Source of the DNA: Halomonas sp. YLGW01
Lineage (GTDB): Bacteria; Pseudomonadota; Gammaproteobacteria; Pseudomonadales; Halomonadaceae
Assembly: GCF_014840935.1 (NCBI RefSeq)
Contig: NZ_CP062005.1
Location: forward strand, 3,348,001 to 3,412,000
Direction of reading: 5' to 3'
Length of the DNA stretch: 64,000 bases
The notes beneath the pieces were generated by a model. That model was not told the origin of the DNA, did no database searches, and saw nothing but the letters and a program-made list of their open reading frames with translations. The position numbers and the translations under genes are program-made. This document shows positions 9,075 to 17,125 of the stretch, in pieces (position 1 is the first letter of the stretch; each line of letters opens with the position of its first letter).

Positions 9075-9448
9075 GACTCCGCCCAGTAACTGTCTGAATG
9101 ACGAGCTCACTATAGGAAGCGCCTTGTGCGGATTCAAACAACTTTTTACAAATATTGGACTAATGTCGAAAGGCTCATCTCGAGACGACTGAAACGAACA
9201 TTCTGACAAACTTACATTAATTGATATTTATCAATACTTTGACTAAAAATCACGCAAATAATACTGCCGCCAGATCAGCCTCTTAGACATAGGTATAACA
9301 AGTAAATATTTGTCTTTCTGCTGTACTATCGGCCAACGCGAGTGTTCGGCCAGACAAGTGCAATACCTCGGTGCTCCATCCGCGAGAAGCCGGAAAGGCT
9401 GGCCGACCTGCCGCACGCGCATCCTTTTCCCGAGCCCAAGGAGTCCTC
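9075..9448. promoter_or_regulatory. Divergent promoter region with a 7-2-7 palindrome at 9220-9235
   Basis: AT-rich gap between the leftward RraA-TTT operon and the rightward KDG kinase operon. ATTGATA (9220-9226) and TATCAAT (9229-9235) form a perfect inverted repeat with a 2-bp spacer, a shape fitting a dimeric repressor such as a GntR-family protein. Just downstream, TTGACT (9239-9244) could be a rightward -35 box with a weak -10 near 9260. No regulator gene lies nearby, so the binding protein is unknown. Confidence 0.5.
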
Positions 9449-10432
9449 ATGCCACTGCCCAGTCGTTCCCCCGAGATCCTCGCCTTCGGCGAGGCCATGG
9501 CCCTGTTCGTGGCCGACACTGCCGGCCAGCTGGAAACGGTCGAGGACTTCCAGCGGCGCATCGCCGGCGCCGATAACAACGTGGCCATCGGCCTGGCTCG
9601 TCTGGGGTTTCACGTCGGCTGGCTGAGCCGCGTCGGCGATGATGCCTTCGGGCGCTATATCCGGCATACCCTGGAAGCCGAAGGACTGGACTGTCGCCAC
9701 CTGACAAGCGACCCTGACCACCCGACCGGCCTGATGTTCAAGGAGCGCGCCGCGGACGGGGCCGACCCTCGCGTGGAGTACTTCCGCCGTGGCAGTGCCG
9801 CCAGCCAGCTTGCCCCGGATGATGCCGAGGGGGTGGACTTCAGTGCCTTGCGCCACCTGCATGCCACCGGGATTCCCCCGGCGCTGTCCCCCAGCAGTCG
9901 CGAACTGTCCTGGCACCTCCTCGACCGAGCCCGCGACGCCGGCGCCAGCATCTCGTTCGATCCCAATCTGCGCCCGTCGCTGTGGTCGAGCGACACCGAG
10001 ATGCGCGACACCCTCAACGCGATGGCCAGCCGAGCCGACTGGGTGCTGCCGGGCCTCGCGGAGGGTCGGCGCCTGACCGGAAAGGACAGCCCCCATGATA
10101 TCGCCGACTTCTATCTCGAGCGCGGTGCCACCGCGGTGATCATCAAGTTGGGGCCCGAGGGAAGCTACTACCGAGGGCATCTCGGCGGCCAGGAGGCGAG
10201 CTTCACCATCCCCGGCATCCCCGTGACGACCGTGGTAGACACGGTCGGTGCGGGAGATGGCTTCGCGGTAGGCGTGGTCAGCGCCCTGCTCGACGGACGT
10301 TCTCCCCAGGAGGCGCTGCAGCGCGGCAACCTGATTGGCGCCCTGGCGGTCCAGGTCGTTGGCGATATGGAGGGTCTCCCCACACGCAAGCGTCTCACCC
10401 AACACGAAGCCAGCCTTTCCTCGCCGGCATGA
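9449..10432 (+). CDS. kdgK: PfkB-family sugar kinase, probable 2-dehydro-3-deoxygluconate kinase
   Basis: 327 aa from ATG 9449 (AAGGAG upstream). PfkB signatures: GADNNVAIGLARLG (about 40-53), DPNLRP (171-176) as in KDG kinases, and DTVGAGDGFAVG with the catalytic base Asp270. KdgK phosphorylates 2-keto-3-deoxygluconate to KDPG, the Entner-Doudoroff intermediate. It is 10 bp ahead of a 2-ketoacid reductase and opposite a TTT operon, consistent with sugar-acid catabolism. KDPG is also the known ligand of HexR, which is encoded at 43164-44051. Other PfkB substrates cannot be excluded. Confidence 0.82.
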   Translation: MPLPSRSPEILAFGEAMALFVADTAGQLETVEDFQRRIAGADNNVAIGLARLGFHVGWLSRVGDDAFGRYIRHTLEAEGLDCRHLTSDPDHPTGLMFKERAADGADPRVEYFRRGSAASQLAPDDAEGVDFSALRHLHATGIPPALSPSSRELSWHLLDRARDAGASISFDPNLRPSLWSSDTEMRDTLNAMASRADWVLPGLAEGRRLTGKDSPHDIADFYLERGATAVIIKLGPEGSYYRGHLGGQEASFTIPGIPVTTVVDTVGAGDGFAVGVVSALLDGRSPQEALQRGNLIGALAVQVVGDMEGLPTRKRLTQHEASLSSPA

Positions 10433-10442
10433 TGGAGACTCC

Positions 10443-11435
10443 ATGACTCAGCCCATGACTCAGCGCATCCTGGCCTATGGCCGCCTCAACGACGACCAGC
10501 TCGCAAAGCTGCGTCGCGACTTCCATGTCGACTACTTCGCGCATCTCGACTCGCCCGACGAGCCGGCCTTTCGCGCCGCCCTGCGCGAGGCCCATGGCCT
10601 AGTCGGCGCCAGCCTGAAGATCACCCCGGCGCTGCTCGACGAGGCCCCTCAGCTGAGAGCCATCGCCAGCATCTCGGTGGGCTACGACAACTATCCGGTC
10701 GACGAACTGACCCGGCGCGGCATTCTGCTGTGCAATACCCCGGACGTTCTCACCGAGACCACCGCCGATACGGGCTTCCTGCTGATCCTGGCCGCGGCCA
10801 GACGCGCGGTGGAGCTCGCCGAGTTCATCAGGCAAGGCGACTGGCGCTCGAGCATCGGCGAGGCGCATTTCGGCAGCGACGTTCACGGCAAGACGCTGGG
10901 GATGATCGGTTTCGGCCGCATCGGGGCTGCTGTCGCTCGCCGTGGCGCCCTGGGTTTCGGTATGCGAGTCCTGTACTCCAACGCCTCGCCCAAGCCCGCC
11001 CTCGAGAACGAGCTGGGCGCGACGCGCTGCGAACTCGATGAACTGCTCAGCCAGGCCGACGTCATCTGTGTCACGGTTCCACTCACCCCTGCGACCGAGA
11101 AGCTGATCGGCCGCCGCGAGTTCGGTCTGATGAAGCCGTCGGCGGTTTTCGTCAATATCGCCCGCGGCAAGGTGGTCAACGAGACCGCCATGATCCAGGC
11201 GCTAAAGAGCCGCCAGATCCAGGCGGCCGGCCTCGATGTCTTCGAGCAGGAACCGCTGCCGTCGGAATCTCCGTTGCCTTTCATGACCAACGTGGTCGCC
11301 CTCCCCCATATCGGCTCGGCGACTCATGAGACGCGCACGGCCATGGCTCAGCGGGCCCTGGACAATATTCGCCTGGCCCTCGAGGGTGAGCGTCCCATCG
11401 ACCTGGTCAATGACGAAGCCTGGAGCCCCGCATGA
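10443..11435 (+). CDS. D-2-hydroxyacid dehydrogenase, GhrB/2-ketogluconate reductase-like
   Basis: 330 aa. Rossmann motif GMIGFGRIG (153-161) and the catalytic triad Arg241 (NIARGKVV), Glu270 (FEQEP) and His289 (LPHIGSAT) are all present. These NAD(P)H enzymes reduce glyoxylate, hydroxypyruvate or 2-keto-gluconate/gulonate. The KDG kinase neighbour and the kduD remnant next door favour a keto-sugar-acid substrate. The start ATG 10443 follows GGAGAC; Met5 is an alternative. Its 3' end overlaps the next reading frame in an ATGA. Confidence 0.87.
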   Translation: MTQPMTQRILAYGRLNDDQLAKLRRDFHVDYFAHLDSPDEPAFRAALREAHGLVGASLKITPALLDEAPQLRAIASISVGYDNYPVDELTRRGILLCNTPDVLTETTADTGFLLILAAARRAVELAEFIRQGDWRSSIGEAHFGSDVHGKTLGMIGFGRIGAAVARRGALGFGMRVLYSNASPKPALENELGATRCELDELLSQADVICVTVPLTPATEKLIGRREFGLMKPSAVFVNIARGKVVNETAMIQALKSRQIQAAGLDVFEQEPLPSESPLPFMTNVVALPHIGSATHETRTAMAQRALDNIRLALEGERPIDLVNDEAWSPA

Positions 11436-11638
11436 CCGACCCGCTGTCCGCTCGTCGAGACCGACTGACGAACTTTGAACTGCACGGCCGAATCGCCATG
11501 ATCACCGGCTGCAACAAGGGCCTGGGCCAGGGGTTGGCCGTGGCGCTGGCCGGTGCCGCGGTATTCCTGTGCTCGGACGCCGCCAGCTACGTTAATGGTC
11601 ACGCCCTGGCGGTCGATGGTGGAAGGCTGGCTCGCTAG
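11432..11638 (+). pseudogene. Internally deleted kduD-type SDR (2-deoxy-D-gluconate 3-dehydrogenase remnant)
   Basis: 68 codons. The first ~40 match a KduD N-terminus ([20 protein letters not shown], like the E. coli FSLEGKVAVVTGCDTGLGQG) and the last ~28 match its C-terminus ([20 protein letters not shown]), joined in frame at LAGA. About 180 residues are missing, including NNAG, catalytic Ser and YxxxK, so it cannot be a working dehydrogenase. Start and stop are intact and it overlaps the previous gene by ATGA, so it is probably still translated. KduD belongs to the same hexuronate/KDG pathway as its two neighbours. Confidence 0.85.
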
Positions 11639-11738
11639 GCCCAGCACTCCCGGTGATGCCGATAAAATGGGGAGTGGCCGGAGCTGCCGGCACAAAGGCG
11701 TCTGGACGGGGCGCGGCCTGTGGGGGGACAAACACGAA

Positions 11739-11767
11739 AAGGGCCTACGGCATTGCCGTAGGCCCTT
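11739..11767 (-). terminator. Rho-independent terminator of tRNA-Arg
   Basis: 13-bp perfect stem AAGGGCCTACGGC/GCCGTAGGCCCTT with a 3-nt loop; on the minus strand it is followed by TTCGTGTTTG. It starts 9 bp after the tRNA CCA end. Because the stem is symmetric it may also stop rightward reading from the kdgK operon. Confidence 0.82.
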
Positions 11768-11775
11768 GAAATTCT

Positions 11776-11852
11776 TGGCGCGCCCAGAAGGATTCGAACC
11801 TTCGACCCCTGCCTTCGGAGGGCAGTACTCTATCCAGCTGAGCTATGGGCGC
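11776..11852 (-). tRNA. tRNA-Arg (anticodon CCG)
   Basis: 77 nt with an encoded CCA end. Acceptor stem GCGCCCA/TGGGCGC, discriminator G, anticodon stem CTGCC/GGCAG around loop CTCCGAA (anticodon CCG, reads CGG), T-arm GGTTCGAATCC. It is the only tRNA in the window and sits at the border between the catabolic island and the core region. Confidence 0.97.
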
Positions 11853-12048
11853 GCGACTGTCTGAGACAGTGCCCGATCGGGCGGCCACAATCCTACCCGC
11901 CTGCCGGACGGCTGTCCAGCCTGACGGCGTTGACCATCCGCCGTCGCGGTTTTTGCCGCCAGAGCCGTTGTCGGTATACTGAAATTCAGGCGCCGATGCG
12001 GGCGTTGAGCCGAGTCCCGATGACGAGACCGTGAGTGAGGTGGTGAGA

Positions 12049-12825
12049 GTGAAAGTCAGCAATCTGATCCTGGGCAGCCTGACCGCCCTGAGCCTGGCAT
12101 TGGCCAGCGCCGCGTCCGCCCAAAGCGACATGTCCCACGACGCCATCGCCGAGCGGCTCGCGCCGGTGGGCGAGCTATGCAGGGCCGGCGAAGACTGCGG
12201 CACCGCGGCCATGGCCTCCTCCAGCGGTGGCGCCAGCCAGAGCAGCGGCGCCTCCGGCGAGGAGATCTACGGTCAGGTCTGCATGGCCTGCCACGACACC
12301 GGTGCCGCCGGCGCGCCCATGAAGGGCGACGCCGAGGCCTGGGCCCCGCGCCTGGAGAAGGGCCTCGAGACGCTCTACAGCCATGCCATCAACGGCTTCA
12401 ACGCCATGCCGGCCAAGGGTGGCAACCCGGCCCTGTCAGACGATGAGGTCAAGCGCTCCGTGCAACACCTGGTCGAGCCCGTCTTCGACGGAGAACTACC
12501 GGCCATCGGGGGCAGCGAGACAGCCAGTGCCGGTGGCGAGGGCGGCGAGACGAGTGGCGAGGCCGCCATGGCCACCGCCAGCGATATCGATGGCGGTGCC
12601 ATCTACGGCCAGGTGTGCATGGCCTGCCACGACACCGGTGCCGCCGGCGCGCCGATGAAGGGCGACGCCGAGGCCTGGACGACACGCCTGGAGAAGGGCA
12701 CCGAGACGCTCTACGACCATGCCATCAACGGCTTCAACGCCATGCCGGCCAAGGGCGGCAACCCGGCGCTGTCCGACGACGAGGTCAAGGCCGCCGTCGA
12801 TCACCTGATCGCCACCGCCCAGTAG
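12049..12825 (+). CDS. Diheme cytochrome c (c5-like, two tandem domains)
   Basis: 258 aa from GTG 12049, which has GAGGT 8 nt upstream; the frame also opens at GTG 12031. A signal peptide (cleaved near AASA-Q25) directs it to the periplasm. Two heme c sites CMACH (78-82 and 190-194), each followed by NAMPAKGG with the probable axial Met (120 and 232). The two ~70-residue domains are nearly identical, also in DNA, pointing to a recent internal duplication; a Gly/Ser/Ala/Glu linker joins them. Cys44/Cys50 form a conserved pair of the c5 family. Likely a mobile electron carrier of the respiratory chain. Confidence 0.9.
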   Translation: MKVSNLILGSLTALSLALASAASAQSDMSHDAIAERLAPVGELCRAGEDCGTAAMASSSGGASQSSGASGEEIYGQVCMACHDTGAAGAPMKGDAEAWAPRLEKGLETLYSHAINGFNAMPAKGGNPALSDDEVKRSVQHLVEPVFDGELPAIGGSETASAGGEGGETSGEAAMATASDIDGGAIYGQVCMACHDTGAAGAPMKGDAEAWTTRLEKGTETLYDHAINGFNAMPAKGGNPALSDDEVKAAVDHLIATAQ

Positions 12826-12902
12826 AACCTTCCCCAGGCGGCGACCGCGCCGGCCTGACCACGGCGAAGATAGGACGCACGAGACCACCGCAGCACCCAC
12901 GA

Positions 12903-12931
12903 AAGAAGGGGCGCCCAAGGCGCCCCTTCTT
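12903..12931. terminator. Bidirectional terminator between cytochrome c and rep
   Basis: Perfect 13-bp stem AAGAAGGGGCGCC/GGCGCCCCTTCTT with CAA loop. The T-rich 3' arm (TTCTTCG) serves the cytochrome gene and TTCTTTCG on the other strand serves rep, which ends at 13050. Confidence 0.8.
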
Positions 12932-13049
12932 CGTGTTGCCTGAGTGGCAGGGCCGGTCGCCTGCCTCCCTCGGCACTCGCGCCCCACCAGCGCCCTCAGC
13001 CCATCGCGAGGCCTCGACCCCAAGAGCCCTACAGCCCAGCAAGGAGCCC

Positions 13050-15119
13050 TCAGCCCAAAAGCGAGCGCAGGCCGGCGATGGCGTCCTTGCCCCGGGCCTG
13101 CTTCTTCTCCGGGTCTTCCTTGTCGGCGCGGCCCTCCCAGTCGAGATCGTCCGGCGGCAACTCGTCGAGGAAGCGGCTCGGGGTGCAGTCGAGCAGTTCG
13201 CCATAGGCCTTGCGCTGGCGCGCCAGGGTCAGCGTCAGGGTGCGCCGGGCGCGAGTGATGCCCACGTAGGCGAGCCGGCGCTCCTCCTCGACGGTGCCGG
13301 CCTCGACGGCGTTGCGGTGGGGCAACAGATCCTCCTCCAGGCCCATCAGGTAGACATGGGGGAACTCCAGGCCCTTGGAGGCGTGCATGGTCAGAAGCTG
13401 CACCCGGTCGGAATCGTCCTCCTCGGCCTGCTGCTCGAGGATGTCGCGCAGCACCAGTCGCGAGATGGCGGCCTCGACGCCGTCGGTCTCGGTGGCCAGG
13501 CTGTCGTCGTCTGCGCCGTCGTCCGCGGCCTGCTCCATCGACTTCTCGAGCTGGTCGATCAGGGTCCAGACGTTGGCCATGCGCCGCTCGGCGACGGTGG
13601 GCGCGCTGGCGTTCTGGTGCAGCCAGGCCTCGTAGTCCATCTCACGCAGCATCTCGCGGATCGCGGCGATGGCATCGCCTGAGTCCATGCGTCGGCGCAC
13701 GCCGTCGATGAAGTGGGTGAAGCGGCCCAGCCGCTCGACGGCCCGGGCCGGCAGTACCTGCTCGAGGCCCATCTCGTGACAGGCGGCGAACAGCGAGAGG
13801 CTGCGCCCGGTGGCCTGATCATTGGCATAGTTGGCGAGCTTCTCGAGCGTCCCGGGACCGATCTCCCGGCGCGGCACGTTGACGATGCGCAGGAAGGCGT
13901 TGTCGTCGGCCGGGTTGATCAGCAGGCGCAGGTAGGCCATGGCGTCCTTGATCTCGTTGCGGGAGAAGAAGGAGGTGCCGCCGGAGAGCTTGTAGGGAAT
14001 CTGGTAGTGCTGCAGCTTGAGCTCCAGCAGCCGCGCCTGGAAGTTGCCGCGATAGAGCACCGCGAAGTCGCGCCACTCGGCACGCTCCTTGATGCGGCGG
14101 GTGAGGATCTCGCTGGCCACCCGATCCGCCTCGGCCTCCTCGTGGCGGCTGACCACCACCCGGATCGCATCCCCAGGGCCGAGCTCCGACCACAGCGCCT
14201 TCTCGTAGACGTGGGGATTGTTGGCGATCAGGGTATTGGCGGCGCGCAGAATGGTGCCGGTGGAGCGGTAATTCTGCTCGAGCTTGATGACGTTGAGGCG
14301 CGGGAAGTCCTCGCCGAGGGTCACCAGGTTCTCGGGGCGGGCGCCTCGCCAGGCGTAGATCGACTGGTCGTCGTCGCCGACCACGGTGAAGGTGGCGCGC
14401 TCGGCCATCAAGAGCTTGACCAGCAGGTACTGGGAGACGTTGGTGTCCTGGTACTCGTCCACCAGCATGTAGTGGATCTTGCGCCGCCAGCGCGCCAGCG
14501 CCTCCGGGTCATCGCGCAGCAGCACCACCGGCAGCAGGATCAGGTCGTCGAAATCCACCGCGTTGTAGGCCTTGAGATGGCGGTTGTAGGCCTCGTAGAC
14601 CCGGGCGGCGAACTGCTCGTCGTCATCGGCGGCATGGGACAGGGCGTCGCCCGGCAGCACCAGGTCGTTCTTCCAGGTCGAGATCTGGCCCTGCACCCGG
14701 TTGATCTGATCGGCGTCGATCTGGGCGTCCTTCTGCATCAGGTCGCGCAGCAGCGCCTTGGCATCCTCCGGGTCGAACAGCGAGAAGCCCGGCTTGTAGC
14801 CCAGGGTCTTGAGCTCGGAGCGGATGATATTGAGGCCCAGGGTGTGGAAGGTCGAGACGGTCAGGCCATGACCCTCGCGACCCTTGAGCAGCTGCCCGAC
14901 CCGCTCCTTCATCTCCCGGGCGGCCTTGTTGGTGAAGGTCACCGCGGCGATCTTGCGCGCGCTCATGCCGCATTCCTGGACCAGGTAGGCGATCTTTGAG
15001 GTGATCACGCTGGTCTTGCCCGAGCCGGCACCGGCCAGCACCAGGCAGGGGCCGTCGATGAAGCGCACCGCCTCCTGCTGGCGCGGGTTCAACTTGGCGA
15101 GGCGTTGGCGGATCGACAT
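13050..15119 (-). CDS. rep: ATP-dependent DNA helicase Rep
   Basis: 689 aa superfamily 1A helicase. Walker A LAGAGSGKTS near residue 30, VTFTNKAAREM (Ia), DEYQDTN (Walker B), GDDDQSIYAWRGA (III), EQNYRST (IV), TMHASKGLEFPHVYL (V) and YVGITRARRTL (VI). The N-terminus LNPRQQEAV and a length near 670-690 fit Rep better than UvrD, and a true UvrD is encoded at 40847. Rep is a 3'-5' helicase that clears proteins ahead of the replication fork. It is 3 bp upstream of trmL on the same strand, although trmL is transcribed first. Confidence 0.93.
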   Translation of the reverse strand: MSIRQRLAKLNPRQQEAVRFIDGPCLVLAGAGSGKTSVITSKIAYLVQECGMSARKIAAVTFTNKAAREMKERVGQLLKGREGHGLTVSTFHTLGLNIIRSELKTLGYKPGFSLFDPEDAKALLRDLMQKDAQIDADQINRVQGQISTWKNDLVLPGDALSHAADDDEQFAARVYEAYNRHLKAYNAVDFDDLILLPVVLLRDDPEALARWRRKIHYMLVDEYQDTNVSQYLLVKLLMAERATFTVVGDDDQSIYAWRGARPENLVTLGEDFPRLNVIKLEQNYRSTGTILRAANTLIANNPHVYEKALWSELGPGDAIRVVVSRHEEAEADRVASEILTRRIKERAEWRDFAVLYRGNFQARLLELKLQHYQIPYKLSGGTSFFSRNEIKDAMAYLRLLINPADDNAFLRIVNVPRREIGPGTLEKLANYANDQATGRSLSLFAACHEMGLEQVLPARAVERLGRFTHFIDGVRRRMDSGDAIAAIREMLREMDYEAWLHQNASAPTVAERRMANVWTLIDQLEKSMEQAADDGADDDSLATETDGVEAAISRLVLRDILEQQAEEDDSDRVQLLTMHASKGLEFPHVYLMGLEEDLLPHRNAVEAGTVEEERRLAYVGITRARRTLTLTLARQRKAYGELLDCTPSRFLDELPPDDLDWEGRADKEDPEKKQARGKDAIAGLRSLLG

Positions 15120-15122
15120 GGC

Positions 15123-15653
15123 TTACTCCTGATCGGCAGGCGGCGCGGCGGTAGGCTCGACTTCTGCTCCTGGAAGGCCGGCCCCCGGAAGGCCGGCCCC
15201 GACAAAGTCCAGCTGGCGCCAGGCCTCGAAGACCAGTACCGCCCCGGCGTTGGACAGGTTGAGACTGCGGCTCTCGGCCAGCATGGGGATGCGCAGGCGC
15301 TGCTCGGGGGGCAGAGCATCGAGCATCGCCTGGGGCAGGCCGCGAGTCTCGGGACCCAGCACCAGGGCATCGCCTTCCCGGTAGGCGGGCTCGTGGTAGC
15401 CGGTGCGCCCGCGAGTCGAGACGGCGAACACCCGGGCCGGGCGGGCATCGGCCAGGTAGGCCTCCCAGCTCGCATGCACCCGGACCCGAGCCCACTCATG
15501 GTAGTCGAGCCCGGCGCGGCGCAGGCGCTTGTCGTCGAGCACGAAGCCGAGCGGTTCGATCAGATGCAACCGAAAGCCGGTGTTGGCGCACAGCCGGATC
15601 AGGTTGCCGGTGTTGGGCGGGATCTCGGGTTCGAAGAGCACCACATCGAGCAT
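15123..15653 (-). CDS. trmL: tRNA (cytidine/uridine-34-2'-O)-methyltransferase TrmL
   Basis: 176 aa SPOUT methyltransferase. ATG 15653 begins [22 protein letters not shown], the family start; the frame is open 10 codons upstream. The knot motifs are [11 protein letters not shown] and [17 protein letters not shown]. TrmL methylates the wobble ribose of tRNA-Leu isoacceptors. The C-terminus has an extra 20-residue tail with a tandem [12 protein letters not shown], encoded by a direct repeat at about 15170-15202, absent from typical ~155-aa members. Operon with rep (3 bp gap). Confidence 0.93.
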   Translation of the reverse strand: MLDVVLFEPEIPPNTGNLIRLCANTGFRLHLIEPLGFVLDDKRLRRAGLDYHEWARVRVHASWEAYLADARPARVFAVSTRGRTGYHEPAYREGDALVLGPETRGLPQAMLDALPPEQRLRIPMLAESRSLNLSNAGAVLVFEAWRQLDFVGAGLPGAGLPGAEVEPTAAPPADQE

Positions 15654-15688
15654 GCGAATATCCTGATCAAGGAGAGGCCACAACGCAG

Positions 15689-15712
15689 TCGGGCCCCAGC
15701 TGGGGCCCGACG
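15689..15712 (-). terminator. Palindromic hairpin downstream of the YfaZ-like gene
   Basis: GTCGGGCCCCAGCTGGGGCCCGAC is a perfect 24-nt palindrome, 22 bp after the YfaZ-like stop. There is no clear T-run, so termination is likely but not certain; it also lies upstream of trmL. Confidence 0.6.
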
Positions 15713-15734
15713 CGGCAGACGGGGCGAGACCGTC

Positions 15735-16289
15735 TTAGAAGTTCAGCCGCACGCCGATGTTGGCGCCACTGTCCAGGGTGGTGGTGCCGTCGCTGCCGTC
15801 GAACTCGCCGCGCAGGCGGCGGTAGCCGACATAGCCATCGACGCTCGGGGTGAAGGAGTAGCGCGCCCGCAGGCCGTACTCGGTGCTGCGATCCAGGTCC
15901 TGGGTCGCCGTCACGCCCGGCGTATAGAAGGCATAGCCGCCCACCGAGAGCAGCGGGATACGCGGCAGGAAGGCGTAGCCGTAGCCGCCCAGCCCCAAGC
16001 CGCCGCCGTCGCCGATGGCGGTATCGAACTGGGTCCAGCGGGCGCCGAGGCCCATGTCGTAGGCCCGGTTGCGCTGGGTGCCGAGCAGCTGCACATGGCC
16101 GACCTCGACGTCGAACTCGTCGTCGCTTTCCAGGAAACCACCGCCCAGGGCGATGCCCGGTGCCACCTGCCCCGCCGCCTCGAACTGCACGGCGTCGTCG
16201 TTGAGGTTCAGGTCCAGGTTGCCCGCCTGGCAGGTCAGGCTGGCGGCGAGGAGGGCGGCGCCGCCGAGGGCGCTGATGTTGAACTTCAT
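15735..16289 (-). CDS. YfaZ-family outer membrane beta-barrel protein
   Basis: 184 aa from ATG 16289 (AAGGAAAG upstream). A signal peptide ends near LTCQA-GN22. The mature part alternates hydrophobic and polar residues and is Gly-rich (GDGGGLGLGGYGYAFLPR), ending in Phe as outer-membrane barrels do. Spacing and motifs such as YDMGLGARWTQFD and YGLRARYSFTPSVDGYVGYR match YfaZ precursors, whose function is unknown. It stands alone between trmL and pyrE. Confidence 0.75.
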   Translation of the reverse strand: MKFNISALGGAALLAASLTCQAGNLDLNLNDDAVQFEAAGQVAPGIALGGGFLESDDEFDVEVGHVQLLGTQRNRAYDMGLGARWTQFDTAIGDGGGLGLGGYGYAFLPRIPLLSVGGYAFYTPGVTATQDLDRSTEYGLRARYSFTPSVDGYVGYRRLRGEFDGSDGTTTLDSGANIGVRLNF

Positions 16290-16323
16290 GAAGCTTTCCT
16301 TGTGATGTGTATCGTGAGAGTCA

Positions 16324-17031
16324 TCAAACACCCGCGCCATCGGCGGACACGCCATAGCGGGCGCGATAGTCGCGGATGGCCTGGGCATGGCCCTGCATGG
16401 CCTTTGAGGCGTAGGCTTCCAGGTAGGCCAGTACCATGTCCAGGGTGACGATGCTGACTACCGGCATGCCGTAGCGCGCCTCGACGTCCTGGATGGCGCT
16501 GCGCCGCTCGGCGCCGTCCTCGACGCTGCCGCACTCCTGGCGATCCAGGGCGATCACCACCCCGGCGGCCTGGGCGCCCGCGTCGTCGATCAGCGTCATC
16601 ACTTCGCGGATCGCGGTGCCGGCGGTGATCACGTCATCGATGATCAGCACCCGGCCCTCGAGCGCGGCGCCGACGATATTGCCGCCCTCGCCATGGGTCT
16701 TGGCTTCCTTGCGGTTGAAGGAAAACGGCAGATCACGCTGATGGTGATCGGCGAGCGCCACGGCGGTGCTGGCCGCCAGCGGGATGCCCTTGTAGGCGGG
16801 ACCGAACAGCACGTCGATCTCAAGGCCGCTGTCGGAGATGGCCTGAGCGTAGAAGCGTCCCAGCCGGGCCAGCGCCGAGCCGCTCTTGAAGAGGCCAGCA
16901 TTGAAGAAGTAGGGACTGACGCGGCCGGACTTGAGGGTGAACTCACCGAACTTGAGCACCCCCTGTTCGATGGCGAACTCGATGAACTCGCGCTGATAGT
17001 CCTGCATGCTAACCGTCCCGCTCGCTGCCAT
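16324..17031 (-). CDS. pyrE: Orotate phosphoribosyltransferase
   Basis: 235 aa. Start ATG 17031 is chosen because AGGAG lies 8 nt upstream; the family-typical start [13 protein letters not shown] corresponds to ATG 17007, which has only a weak site. The PRPP loop is [16 protein letters not shown], with the dimer-loop Lys in [13 protein letters not shown]. It converts orotate and PRPP to OMP in pyrimidine synthesis. Divergent from the crc-type gene with a 94-bp gap, the same pairing as in Pseudomonas. The C-terminus is ~15 residues longer than in E. coli. Confidence 0.95.
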   Translation of the reverse strand: MAASGTVSMQDYQREFIEFAIEQGVLKFGEFTLKSGRVSPYFFNAGLFKSGSALARLGRFYAQAISDSGLEIDVLFGPAYKGIPLAASTAVALADHHQRDLPFSFNRKEAKTHGEGGNIVGAALEGRVLIIDDVITAGTAIREVMTLIDDAGAQAAGVVIALDRQECGSVEDGAERRSAIQDVEARYGMPVVSIVTLDMVLAYLEAYASKAMQGHAQAIRDYRARYGVSADGAGV

Positions 17032-17125
17032 CCTCGAATCTCCTGACTGCCCTGACCCCACGGCCATTTACCCAAACGTCGAAACGTCGGGTATCATACA
17101 CGCGCGACGGAAAAGGGACCACGTA

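Noticed and set aside
11776-11852. tRNA-Arg as a phage or island attachment site
   Set aside because: No second copy of the tRNA 3' end and no integrase seen in the window; kept only as a low-interest note.
13713-14999. 428-codon plus-strand open frame opposite rep
   Set aside because: Antisense to well-conserved helicase motifs; no ribosome site or recognisable fold.
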